From contig NW_023998415.1 in assembly GCF_014805625.2 (NCBI RefSeq), forward strand, positions 14,900,750-14,964,749: DNA of 64,000 nt, read 5' to 3'. The notes beneath the pieces are model-generated. The model was not told the origin of the DNA. It saw nothing but the letters and a program-made list of their open reading frames with translations, and did no database searches. This stretch comes from Glossina fuscipes (Eukaryota; Arthropoda; Insecta; Diptera; Glossinidae). Positions within the stretch are counted from its first letter, which is position 1. Each line of letters starts with the position of its first letter. The position numbers were made by a program, and so were the translations under genes. Of the stretch, positions 36,664 to 48,310 are shown piece after piece.

Positions 36664-36894
36664 TTAATCACATTTAGAAACCAAAAAATTCTTCAAGATG
36701 GAAGTGCTACTCATCGAATTAGGTTTTTCAATATTTGAGGGTTTCGCTCGGCTTTTTATCATATGAAAATCTTCGGCTAGATAAGTCATTTTATACTCTA
36801 AGAACATTAATTGACGGCAATGTTGCGGAATGGTTACGTCGGGAGAAATAAATTCCATATTTTCGAGTAGAGTAGATTCCGTGTTTGTGTTCAT
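36664..36894 (-). other. Unassigned 76-codon open frame
   Basis: An ATG-to-stop frame on the minus strand with a balanced amino-acid mix and no homopolymer tracts, unlike most frames in the window. It includes MFLEYKMTYLAEDFHMIKSR. I do not recognise a family. It could be a transposon scrap, a small exon or chance. Confidence 0.2.
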
Positions 36895-37099
36895 TTTTAA
36901 TTCAATTCAAAATTTAGAAAACATGCAACTAAAATATTCGAATATGTTTGGTTGTATGATCTCAGCTAAATTGATTTAAATTCTTATTTAATCAAGAATA
37001 TGGAAGAAGAAGGCAATTCTGGACTGTAATTGTAAGATATCTGTTTTCGCATATCGTATGAAGGCAGTATTGTGTACTCATATTTTTTGTAAATTAATT

Positions 37100-38997
37100 A
37101 CAATAACATTTAAACGGACGGGGAATACATTTTTTCTTCTTTTTTTAATCCTTACATACGGCTCTGTTAACAGTGTATGTTATTTACATGCGTGTAAAGT
37201 ATAAGTTCCGATATTACCATCATTCTCAGCAATATGATGGACGACTAACTGGGCTTTAATAGAGCGACGTAAAGTAAAAATGGTGTATAAACCAAAATAA
37301 AAATAAAAATAAAAATAAAAAATAAAAATAAAAACACATTTGATTATGTTATTCGGGAATATGTGCATGAGTGGAGTGGAGTGGAGTGGAGAAACGTTTT
37401 GACAGTTTGTATTATTTATTATTATTGTTCTTGTTGTTTTTGTTTTTGTTGCTCCTATTTCAGTTTGCATAATCTCACTGTAAATTGCATTGAATGAGAT
37501 TTCGTTAATATTGATTTTATATGACATGATATGGTTAATAAAAAGAAAGAAAGAAAAAAAAAAAAAAAAAACAATAATATTTTAATAAAAGTAAAATGAA
37601 ATATATTTGATATGAAAAATATTTATCAAATAGCTCTCGCCTACCGTTTGTAAATAACTTTTATTTATTTTTCGTTTGCTTGTTACCGCATACTGAATAT
37701 TTATAAAAATTTCTCACCACTTGTCACGTTTTTTTGTTTTTTATTTGTTTTGTTTTGTTATGTTTTTTATTTTTCATTTATATGATTGTAAATATTTTCA
37801 AAACACACCGTTTATGGAAAATATAACACAACAAAAACTAGATAAATAGTAAAACGAAAAAAATACATGAAATTATAATAATAAAAAAAAAAGTTAAAAA
37901 AAAAATAAATAAATAAAACTGTCGAATATGAGACACCAACACGCACGTAAACACAAACACAAACACAAACACACACACACACAAACAATAACACATCTAT
38001 TCATTTACACAAAGAGTTAACCATTAACTGCTTGCAACAATATGTTGTAATAATACAATATGTTGCTGTGGTTTTCCAACTTACTGTCTGCCAACTTACT
38101 CTAAATTTGCACATGTGCAAATAGTTTGCAATTTTTTTGTGTTTGTATATCACCCTAAAGCCATAAGTAACAGAAGAAAGAAAAAACAAAAAAACAAAAA
38201 AAAAATTATTATTGAATTTGTTGAAAATATATGAAAAGACAATAACAACAACCGGCGGTTGCTATCGATAAGTACAACTAGTAGTTATCCCTCCTCTTCG
38301 CCACACCTTCCAATAATGCGATCTATTTTTTTTTTTTCGCTGGGAAATTATTATCAGAGCAAGGGAACAAATCATTCTTCTTAGGCCGTTTCTTATAGTG
38401 TAGTGTTTGGGCTTGCAGAACGTTGCAGTTTTATCGATATGTTTCTCTGCTCGTCTCATGTTTTACCGAAGTGATTGATAAACTCACACTTATTTAAATT
38501 AAGAGGCTGATAAATATTGATGTTGTGTATATACGGACCGATGGATATATGGAAGCCATCAATTTCCTTAACTTGAGTTTAATAAATAATCAGCAAAATG
38601 AAAATGAAAAGTAAAGTGAAGATTTTTCATGTCTTCATAAATGTAAAACGTAAGTAAAATTAATTTTTATTTTTCAGATAGTGATATCTAGAAGTCGCCC
38701 TAAGGCTATAATTATAGTTTGGTTATTTGCTTTTAAGTATGTTTATGTTTAAATCTATATTCAAGCGCACTATATTTTTTTTTCCTATGTTGCATAGTGT
38801 AGCCACATACCAATCACATATACATTACACCGCATACCTCTTATCGCATAATCGAATTTTTAGTTTATTTTCGCATACAAACTCAAAACCAATAACAATA
38901 ACAACGGCAACACATCAGCACAGTTAACAAACAAAATTTATTTTTATGCGTTTTTATGTCTAGACACATAGACAATATGATGTTGACGTTGCTATTG

Positions 38998-39029
<32 letters not shown>

Positions 39030-39600
39030 TTTATTGCTGCTGCTGCTGTTGCTGCTGTTGTTGTTGTATATTGTGAATTAATGTAACTAATTTTTTATTT
39101 ATTTATTTGTTTTGCTTTTTACAAATTTTTTTTTTTTTTCATTTCTTCTCTCTTTTCGTGTCCACAAGAGATATTGTAATATAACAAGTTAGTCAATAAA
39201 TTTGTTACTACTGTTGTTGTCAGGTTCTCTATGTACGATTCAATCAAATGTTTATAAGACATGTGCTCTCGCATTTGAATGTTAACCGTTTACGATTTTA
39301 TAAGATAGGAAACAATTTCTTTACCTCGTTTAAACCGATTTCGCAGTGTAAACTTACTTTTGTTTTGTGCATGTGTGCAGTTAAAAATGTCGCCGATTTT
39401 TTTTTTTGTTTTTTTTGTTTTAAGATTTCGGTCTTGCTTTCTTTTTTGTTTTTATGGTTATTTGTTGAGAGCTTGAAATTCGTTCTACACCAAACAGTTG
39501 CGAATCCTATTGTGCTTGTTTATCGAATGGATTCCATAAAAGGGGCAACGTTCGCAATAGTGTTTTTTTTTTTTTTTTTTTGTGTAATTTTATTATAATA
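37100..39600. repeat. Simple-repeat block 6
   Basis: AAATA arrays at 37293-37335, GGAGT at 37373-37391, T/TTG tracts at 37410-37450, A runs at 37555-37570, a CA array at 37954-37982, TTA at 38999-39029, GCTGCTGTTG at 39036-39066 and a T run at 39562-39581. Open frames through it are low complexity. Confidence 0.8.
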
Positions 39601-40631
39601 TTCAGAAAAAAATTTATTTATATGTAATGAAATTATTAACTGATATATTGTTTAATATATTTGATTTATTTGTGGCAGCAGCTTGAAATTCATTAATTTG
39701 TGCAATAATTCTCTCTGACGGTTCAAAAGTTCAAAAGGTCACTACTACTGCCCTGATGCTATTTTCTTATAAATCTTTTCTTTTTTTTTTTTCTATCGTT
39801 TATTACAAACTTTCAACTGAAGGATCTGGCTATTATAGCAACTAAGATTATAGGCCGCAGTGAGGACATTTTTTCCGTTCCTCTCGTACCACTTAAGAAT
39901 ACATATTTTAGAGATTTAATGAATATATATATATAGTAAATTCTTTCTCTCTGTCTCTCCGTGTCGCCTATTTTATCGATTCATTTGTTGTGTATTGAAA
40001 CTTGAAGCATATATATTATCAGTCGTCGGTTAATCAGGGGTTTAAAAATAGTTTCATTCCTTCCAGAGAAATCGAAGAACTGCGACTTGGAATTGCAAAC
40101 GAATATTGATTGAAAACTTGATATGAATGTTCAATGGCGATTGGCCGATTGACCGATTGACCGATTGGGCCAACTAATACGATTAAGATTTTTATATTCA
40201 ACATTGAAGGGCATTTTTTTTTTTTTTTTTGCTTATCCGTTTGTATGGTTCAAAAAGACTGGAGCGCCTGCCAGCTATTGTGATTTCTCTTTCTCTTACT
40301 GACTCCTCTTTTCTCTCTGCTAATGTGAAATACCAGAATTGGAATTAATAAGCTCGCGAATCGAAATTCAATCGGTCCTATATTAGGCATGGTATATATC
40401 AAATATTCAATGTAAGACAAACGTATATAGAAATGTTCAATAGGAACACACACATTGACAACAATAACGTTAATAGCTCTAAATGCCTAATTATCTTATC
40501 TAATTATCTTTATTATTTTCGAAAATGGATTTTCTCCCATTTCAAAATGAACTATGATTATTTTAATATTAGTTGAAAAGTGTTTCTCGTTCAATATGCA
40601 ATAGTAGCCGAGAATAAATTCTTGATCAAAT
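39601..40631. other. Non-coding DNA, minor tandem octamer
   Basis: GATTGACC-type octamers are repeated three to four times at 40139-40168. A T run lies at 40215-40230. No gene is recognised. Confidence 0.5.
40624..40631. repeat. SINE target-site duplication, left copy
   Basis: GATCAAAT, identical to the copy at 40820-40827; extending two more bases gives one mismatch (CT against AT). Confidence 0.7.
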
Positions 40632-40819
40632 CTCTTTTATTAGTATTATTATTATTATTATTATAAATTTAGTCAACGTATAAATTCTAAGACTAAAGTC
40701 TTAAAGCACTAGCATCTAAGGCTTTCGGCTCGAATGAAAACTCTAGCACACTTGAGATTTGAGAATCCACGACTGTTGAGTTACTAGTCATGACTCTTGC
40801 CTACTCGGCCACTCAGGCG
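40632..40819 (-). mobile_element. Probable tRNA-derived SINE with target-site duplication
   Basis: On the minus strand the element starts CGCCTGAGTGGCCGAGTAGG, containing a polymerase III A box (TGGCCGAGTAGG, 40800-40811). A B-box-like GATTCTCAAATC (40756-40767) begins exactly 44 bases after the A box starts, the spacing of an ordinary tRNA gene. The preceding GCCTGAG fits a 7-base acceptor arm. A tRNA-unrelated body follows, then an AAT repeat tail (40644-40663). GATCAAAT flanks the element on both sides (40624-40631 and 40820-40827). These are the diagnostic parts of a SINE. The B box is imperfect, so this copy is probably old. I know of no described family matching it, but cannot search. 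Confidence 0.7.
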
Positions 40820-40827
40820 GATCAAAT
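40820..40827. repeat. SINE target-site duplication, right copy
   Basis: GATCAAAT, identical to 40624-40631, directly next to the tRNA-like 5' end of the minus-strand SINE. Confidence 0.7.
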
Positions 40828-41054
40828 ATTTTCCGTATCCTTTTTTCTTCTTCTTTCTGCCAATAACCTACTCCACCCATGATCTTCTTTATGAATAGAG
40901 TTTATCCTGAGTTAAAAATAAATTTTTCGCTTTAGTATTATTATCTTTGAGATAATTTAATTAGACATTTGCAAAAAATATTTTATGGCTATTAGTTAGT
41001 TCAATGTAGACTCACTTTATTTTAAATCTGCAACAACACATATCAGATGGAATC

Positions 41055-41099
<45 letters not shown>

Positions 41100-41270
41100 G
41101 AAAGTAAAATACAAATTCACTGATAAATAACAATTAACCTGATGCTTGCTGTCTCCTTAACTCTTTATCTCTTTATCTTTGGAGCTTTTCATCCAGTTAC
41201 TACAGTTACTCTTTAGGACAAAATTCCATTAAAAATTCTTTATAATCAGAAATGGTGAGTGAAGAGTGTC
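40828..41270. other. Non-coding DNA with a GATA microsatellite
   Basis: Contains a GATA array at 41055-41096 (about ten units). Nothing else is recognised. Confidence 0.7.
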
Positions 41271-41659
41271 TGGTAATTAAGAAGAAGAGTTGGTGGTAAT
41301 TAATCAAATTGTCATCTTGTTATTGTTTTTGTTGTGGTTTTTCAAGCTACTTACCGCTGTTGCTGTTCGTGTAGTTATTCTTGTGGTGATATAAATTTTT
41401 TTCTTCTTTCCTCTTTTTCTTTCTTTCTTTTTGTCAGTTTGATTTGCATATTTTGACATTTGTTAATTAACGTTTGTTAATCTTCGCAATGTTTATCGTT
41501 TATCTTAAAACAAATGAGCGCACATCATACACAAAACCGAATTCCGCTCCCTATTCATCCCCAGCATTTGCACAATACATTCTTCAATCGTTTAATACGG
41601 ACGGCGAGTGTAGGAGAGTAAGTGTTTATGTAAAGGCGAGTTTTAAGAAGCTTGTTTCC

Positions 41660-41702
<43 letters not shown>

Positions 41703-41828
41703 ATAAACAGATTCACAAACTTACACTTACACTTTATTGCAACTGCTTATATGCAGAATAAGTGTGAAATTACATTGTGGCGCTTATATCAATACAGCAA
41801 TAACGGCAATAGCGACGATAGTGCAAAG

Positions 41829-41859
<31 letters not shown>

Positions 41860-42848
41860 AGTCCAGAACGAATGCACATATAAGTGCTGTTGACAGTAAC
41901 TGTTAAAAGATATATATCTCCCGCTTTCGTCTTGATCACCAAATACATGTGTGATCCGTTTAGGCACTTCACTTACTGAAAAGCACTTAAGCAATTATTT
42001 GTTATTATTATACTTAGTATTTATTTATAGTGTATATTGTCATTAACTTTAGATATTCTTTGATGTATTTTGATTTGAAGCAACGATTTTAGATTATTTC
42101 TATAATTTGAAACCTTTATATATTTATTTATTTTTTTTTTTTTTGACATTAGCTATGCGTTATTTTCGCTTTTTCCTTGTTCCGGTAAAGCACGGCGTTA
42201 TCGATGTACCGATCTGATCTTAGATGCACTCACTATATTACCAACCAATTATAAGATAAATTCAGATCGATCATGTTCTCAGTAACGGAATTATTTTTCA
42301 ACTTGATTTTTTTATGATTATAAAGGTAAGGGCGATAAGTTATATATCTTAATGAGTTTAGAAATTTTGCGAGTGATTTTTTAATTTCGACGACGGACGC
42401 ACATATAGGAATGTCACTTTTCATATGCACTCATGTGAAGAAAAAAATGAAAAAAAAACATTTTTTTTTTTTCTAGGTAAGTTTACATACCGCCATACTT
42501 TGAACAACATCATAGAGATATCAGAAGTCACACAAGCATTTTTGTTGTTGTGGTTTTCGTAACAATTTAGTCAACTTTGCTCTACAAGAAACTTGATACC
42601 GGAGTGTTTTTGTATATATATGTATACATTAGTACACTGCTCCGGAATATCAAGTATGATATATAAAGTCACAGAAACTTTAGAAAGAAAACAAATCGTT
42701 TGCTTTGATGGCCACTCAGCGTTCACTACGTCAATATACGGTTCTGTTTAGGAAAATTGAATAGAAAAATTTCTGCAATCAATCAAACACGTATGAACTC
42801 AAGAGCTGCTAAGCACCTACCTATACTCTCAAAAAAAAAAAAAAAAAA

Positions 42849-42948
42849 NNNNNNNNNNNNNNNNNNNNNNNNNNNNNNNNNNNNNNNNNNNNNNNNNNNN
42901 NNNNNNNNNNNNNNNNNNNNNNNNNNNNNNNNNNNNNNNNNNNNNNNN
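42849..42948. other. Assembly gap, 100 N
   Basis: Exactly 100 N between an A run (42830-42848) and an 82-bp CT array. Any open frame crossing it is meaningless. Confidence 0.98.

Positions 42949-43030
<82 letters not shown>
42949..43030. repeat. Long CT/GA microsatellite
   Basis: About 41 uninterrupted CT units directly next to the gap, so the true length is unknown. The GA strand would offer many GAGA-factor sites, a known property of such tracts in flies; function here is not shown. Confidence 0.95.
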
Positions 43031-43037
<7 letters not shown>

Positions 43038-44614
43038 CTCGATGCGCGCCCAACGTCTTATATACGTATATCTACGTAATCTGTAAATCAGACCTAATAG
43101 CAAGACTTTGCAAATATTTTCTCTGGAGATGTAAACATAAAAGAAAATTGCAAGATTTCATTAAATAGCTGGAGTTATTGGACTGATGAAAACCTTAGAG
43201 GCAAAAAACAAGACAAGCCTTTACAATATCACGGTTTATGTAAGTGCTCCTCATCCTTTGTTCCCATCGTTTGCCAGCTTGTTGGCCAAGTCGATCGGTA
43301 ATAATGTATATATGTTTAACGTTCGAAGCTTAATTTTCTGCTTTTTAACTATTAATACATTAATATGAAAGTCATTTGATTAAATCAGATTAGGATCAAT
43401 GATATTTTTTAAATAAAAAGAGATCGTTTTCATTTTGCAAAATTTAATGAATGCAACAACAAAAACTAATCAATTCACAACACTAACAAATAACAAAATA
43501 ATATTAAGCAAGCAAATTATCATCAGTTTGAGACGAACCTTAGATACCCACCAAACGAAGGTAAGCAAAGGTAAGTGCAATTATTATTGTTATTATTATT
43601 ATTTTAATAATAATAAAAATATGTAAATGAGCCAGAGGGGAATATATTTTTAAAGAATATTAAAGAAAATTTTCAAATGATTACGTTTTTCAGTTATTGA
43701 TGAAACCGATCCGAGATTATTGCTTGTAGGTTTTGCGCTTTAGGATTATATTTGTGTTTACTTGTGTGTGTGTGCGTGATGAAAGTGTCTCGTGGTGCCG
43801 TATGAAACTTGATCTTTTTAAATTTAATAGATGGGTAAGAGTCAATTATTTATAGATAGTTTGAAAATTTTAAAGGCACACATAAAGAAACAAACTGATA
43901 TAATTAAGAGCGTACATAAGCACTTTATGGAATATCTGATGCGCTTAACTTAATATCATCAGCGTGGTAATACATACATCAAGTATATCCCCATTCTCCA
44001 GTGATGGGTATGAAAATTAATCAAATACAATTGAAAACATAACTCGTATGCAAAGTGAGCAGCAACAATAGTAACAACAAAAACAACAATTGTGACAAAT
44101 GAAAATAAAAATTAGAAAAAAAAAGAAGAAAAAAAAGATGTAAAATAATGAGGAGATAGCAAAAATAGAAACTTAGCGAAACGAGGTCAACTGAGGTCAA
44201 CTGATTTCTGTTGCCGTTGTTGTTGTTGTTGTTGTTGTTATTTTTTTTTAAACTTTAGCGCTTAACTACTTGATTTCATACTCTACTAAATCTAAATGCA
44301 CACACTTTAACAGACACATAAACACAAATACAAATATATATATATATATATATGTACATGCACGCACACAAACACAAGCAAGCAAATAGTTTGAGTTGCT
44401 TTGAATACAGTCGTCATTGTCGTCATGAATAGCAACAATAAAAACAACAACAATAATAATAATAATAATAACAACAACAGCAAAAGCAACAAGAAATAAT
44501 AGCAACAAAAACAATAACTGCGACAACTCCATCACAAAACAATCGTCGCTAACGACAACGTTGACGACAACATCTATAACGTTAAAGTTAATGTTATAGA
44601 GAAATGCATAAATG

Positions 44615-44649
<35 letters not shown>

Positions 44650-44700
44650 ATACATTTACATTGCATATATATGTGTTACGTGCTATTGTACACTCATACA

Positions 44701-46290
44701 TACCATATGCTTTGTAAATAAGTTTGATGTCGTAGCAGTTGTTTTTTGATTTTTTAGTTTAGTTAAAATGTTTTGATGGCATCATAGTCACACCGTTGAC
44801 TTGTCATAAAACGTCTCTTTCCAAACTTTATTTAAAGCAACAGAAAAAAATAAAAATTGGAAAATAAGGAAAAAAGCGCGATTTTTTAAAGAACTGAATG
44901 TACACTAAACTAAACCATTATACATATAAGTAAGTTTTTGCGCCGAGTGTATAAATGCATGCAAGTTTCTTTCTGCTCATGGGTACGTATGCTGTACACG
45001 TAACCGAAAGCCTAATCATTTACCTTATATACGTACTACAGTGCAAAAAAAAAAAATGTTCAACGATTCCTATGATTGGTAAGTCGACATATCTTTCTCA
45101 ATATTTGGAGAGAATATCGAAGACGTGAATCAAATTCTGAATAGCATTTGTTACCAATACACGATTTCTTGATCCTTACGTGGTACCCTATTAAATGTTA
45201 CGCATATGCTAAAACGTCAAGGACAAATAACTTAAACGCATTAGCATTTACATTATGATCGAGTGAGATTAAATTATCCACATCTTAGTTAAAATTTATT
45301 ATGTTACGAGTGCAGGGAGATCGTTGCTTTATCTGCTTAGTTTGCAAAAATCAAATTTTACGCATCAACTTGCAATACGTGTAAGTTATTCCTTTAGTGT
45401 CCGAGTTCTAATGAACTAATGTCAATCTTTAAACGCACAACAGTCTACGTGTTCTCTTATATCTCCCCATAGAGGAGTAGTTTTTCAAAGGTTTGCGAAA
45501 GGTTTTCCCACGAAGACTTACACTCAAGTTAATTCATTTTTATTATCGAAGTACGGGATGAAAATGCAAAAACTAATTTTTTTAGTGTATATTAAGCATG
45601 GTGTAGATTATGCCATATTTGTGTATCACCGGCTAAACTAATTAATTTACTTTTCTGTTGTGCATTTTCAGTTAAACTTAACTACTTTTCGAATGAAAGT
45701 AAACCAGTAAGAGAAACGAAATACGAATAAAACTCCAATTGACTTCAGTTACCATAATTTGAACTAAATCTTGATTACGAATCATTTTTCAGAAGTGATA
45801 CAAAATGATGCACAATAACTCGAACATTCAATTTACCGTAGAAAAAAACTAACCCTTTGCGTTTAAAATTGATTTGACAGACATTCAGAAATTTCGTACA
45901 TAATACAATATTTTATTTATATTGACTTCGCATAGAGTCAACGATTGTAAAAGAACGAGAGTCTCTCGGACATTATACTCTACATCGCTTAAGGTACGGA
46001 GTGTGTATTGAGCTTATGTCTAATTATGTCCAGGGCAATTGTTCGAAAGAGAGAGTTCGTGAGAGTTTCTCACGAAACTTTCTCAACACTGTCCGCGTTT
46101 TCAATGTACAGTTGCCTCGCCCGTCATTTCAAATATTTTCACTTTCAACTTCAACACGCATACATATTATTGCTTTTTTCCCACCTGATCACGATTGTGC
46201 CCGCGCGTACATACATGAAACATATCCTAAGTGATTGGTCAACACAAAAAAAAAATTACATTTTTGTGAACGGACTTAAGATGAACTTAT
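44701..46290. other. Non-coding DNA, nothing recognised
   Basis: No gene or transposon motif. The overlapping frames at 46001-46337 run into the neighbouring family Q copy and show no domain. Confidence 0.45.
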
Positions 46291-46294
46291 TTTT

Positions 46295-46505
46295 TATAAT
46301 ACCGATCGATTCAGAATCACCTTCCGAATCAAGTTAAGTTTACTTCTGTTTCTCTTTTCCTTGACTATCTGTATATTTTTTTCGTCAACCAACAGATCGC
46401 TATTTTTCAAATTAGATCTTGAGGGAAATTTATTTACGCAAACGTGTTTTGCCACAAGGACCTGAAAGATCTCAATTTCAATCTTATCATCTTTACGACC
46501 GATTT
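46295..46505 (+). repeat. Dispersed repeat family Q, copy 9 (3' truncated)
   Basis: ATACCGATCGATTCAGAATC, ACCTTCCGAATCAAGTT (hairpin core with one changed base), CGTCAACCAACAGATCGCTA, TTTTTCAAATTAGATCTTGA and CCACAAGGACC. The motif order is the same as in copy 3, but recognition is lost after about 46500. Confidence 0.72.
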
Positions 46506-48179
46506 AAGCAATGCCTTGCTATGAGAACAATTTGAAATTTTTTATATCGGTAGCTAGAAGATAGAAATTTCGCATACGAGATAAATGCGAGAAATGTTAA
46601 CCACTTTTTTGGACATACTTGCAACAAATAACCCTTTATCTGACAAGGAGGTCAAATTTTTAAGATTTTATGATTGAAATCACTCTACAATAACAATTTT
46701 GCATATAAACTTGTTGTGATATGTTTGGATCATATTCGTTTATTTTTGGGGTCTCCTTTTCTGATAAGAGCTTTTTGAAAAAAAAAGGGCTTTTTCAGCA
46801 TAACAAAGTCTAGTTTTGAACACTCGATAAATTAATAAATCAAATAATATGAAATAAATTTGATTCACGTCGTTTCCTGTATAAGAAAGAGTTCATATGA
46901 CAGTAAGTGAACACTTACCCGGTAGCGAAGCGATATGATTTTCGGTAAATACTATGCTGGTCATAAGTATTAAGAAGTATTGTGTTAGCTTAAGCACTAA
47001 TCTATTGTTATCACCACCGAATTGTCTTTTTAACCATCCGAGTTAAAAAAAAAAGCTTAAAACATAAAGTCTTATATAGTCGGACTTATCAACGATTTTC
47101 GGTTTTCGTGCTAGCTGCTGAGATTTTCCATTGGCCTCCTTTCCTTAAGGGAGAAATATTTTGAAAACTGATTTTTTAAAGTATCATCTTTCACTATACA
47201 TACTATTGTTATTATTATTATTTTATTAATTGATAAATTAATAATATATTGTTGTAGAGCAATAGCCTACCTATACCATGTAGTATAGTATACAATTTTT
47301 ACACTGATTATTTTTACAGTGTTTTTTTTATATTTTCATAGTGTTACTGTACCATTTTATCTCTCTTTCTCTGCTCCATCTAAAAATTTATAGTTAAACA
47401 TGTAATATATTTTTATACTTACCACCCGCAGATTTAAGTATTCCAAGTTAATGTTTGTCATTGGTGATAGAAACTTACCAACAACCCTAAAAAAATCAAA
47501 AATTTTCGTTTACAACGAAATCGACAAAATTCATATGGAAAACACACACTTAAACTATGGGGATTATTTTCACTTGAATATTTAGTTATGAGAAAGTTGT
47601 AAGAAAATTATATTCGATTGTTATCCAATCATTTATATCGGCCAGCTATGTTTTATAAAAAGAGTAAGACTTTCTTTTATAAAAACGACTTTCATACAAT
47701 AAAATATTGAGTGATTGTGGCTGACTTTGACGTGAAAATACAAGAAAATCTTTATCGTGTGTCTAATTTAGTTTGCGACTAATGAGCACAAACTGTGAAG
47801 GAAGACTGGATCACAGTTTATATTATATATTGTAGGCTTTCGTTTTGATCGATTTGGTGCATTTTCAATACCAATCTATTTATAAGAATTTCCAGTGTTT
47901 TTCACAGGCATTACCACATTCGATTCAGGATGTGATATTGATCAAGAATATATATATATATACTGCTGAAGTGAAGCTTCGTTCAGGGTGTTGCAAATGT
48001 TTTGACAAAATGAATACGGTCGTCATTTGTATAAAAATAATTTTTATATATTCGCTTGAGCACTTAGCGCAGGTATCGAAGATTCGCCTCATGGTTGATA
48101 TAATTTTTTTTTACTTGTTTTCCTTTTTCTTTCCCCCGCAGATGGTAGTTTAGTATTAAACGTTAATGTTTCTAAATCT
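46506..48179. other. Non-coding DNA with a candidate splice acceptor
   Basis: AT-rich with no recognised coding. A long pyrimidine tract ending CCCCCGCAG at 48141 is listed separately. ATT repeats lie near 47208-47225. Confidence 0.45.
48105..48141 (+). promoter_or_regulatory. Candidate 3' splice site
   Basis: A pyrimidine-rich tract leads to CTTTCCCCCGCAG, followed at 48142 by ATGGTAGTTTAG. It is a good match to a fly acceptor, but no coding exon follows: the next frame stops within four codons. It may be a non-coding or recursive splice site, or chance. Confidence 0.25.
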
Positions 48180-48310
48180 AGCTTTGGCTGCTGTTGTTGT
48201 GTTTTGCATTTTATGTGTTAAACAATCACAACAACAACCAATGTGCGAGTGCGATACCAACAACAGAAAGCCTTCTTTTTTCTTTTTTTTTTTTGTTTAT
48301 TTTTACTTAA
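48180..48310. repeat. Small GCTGTTG and CAACAA repeat cluster
   Basis: CTGCTGTTGTTG at 48189-48200 is followed by CACAACAACAACC at about 48228-48240, making a loose inverted arrangement of opa-type repeat, then a T run at 48284-48293. Confidence 0.7.

Larger units (their letters stand above)
41271..44700. repeat. Simple-repeat block 7, with a gap inside
   Basis: TTG/TTC tracts near 41320-41440, a CA array at 41661-41701, an A run at 41828-41843, a long CT array at 42949-43030, TTA near 43581-43602, CAA near 44060-44090, GTT at 44213-44239, TA arrays at 44335-44353 and 44618-44645 and AAT/CAA tracts at 44440-44480. No gene is recognised between them. Confidence 0.8.

Noticed and set aside
26494..41701. 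Regular CA, TG and GTAT arrays considered as possible CRISPR-like or telomeric arrays
   Set aside because: They are uninterrupted short tandem repeats without spacers and do not match insect telomere repeats.
32449..43103. Open frames crossing the two N gaps (32449-33141, 42757-43103)
   Set aside because: They pass through undetermined bases and repeats, so the translation has no meaning.
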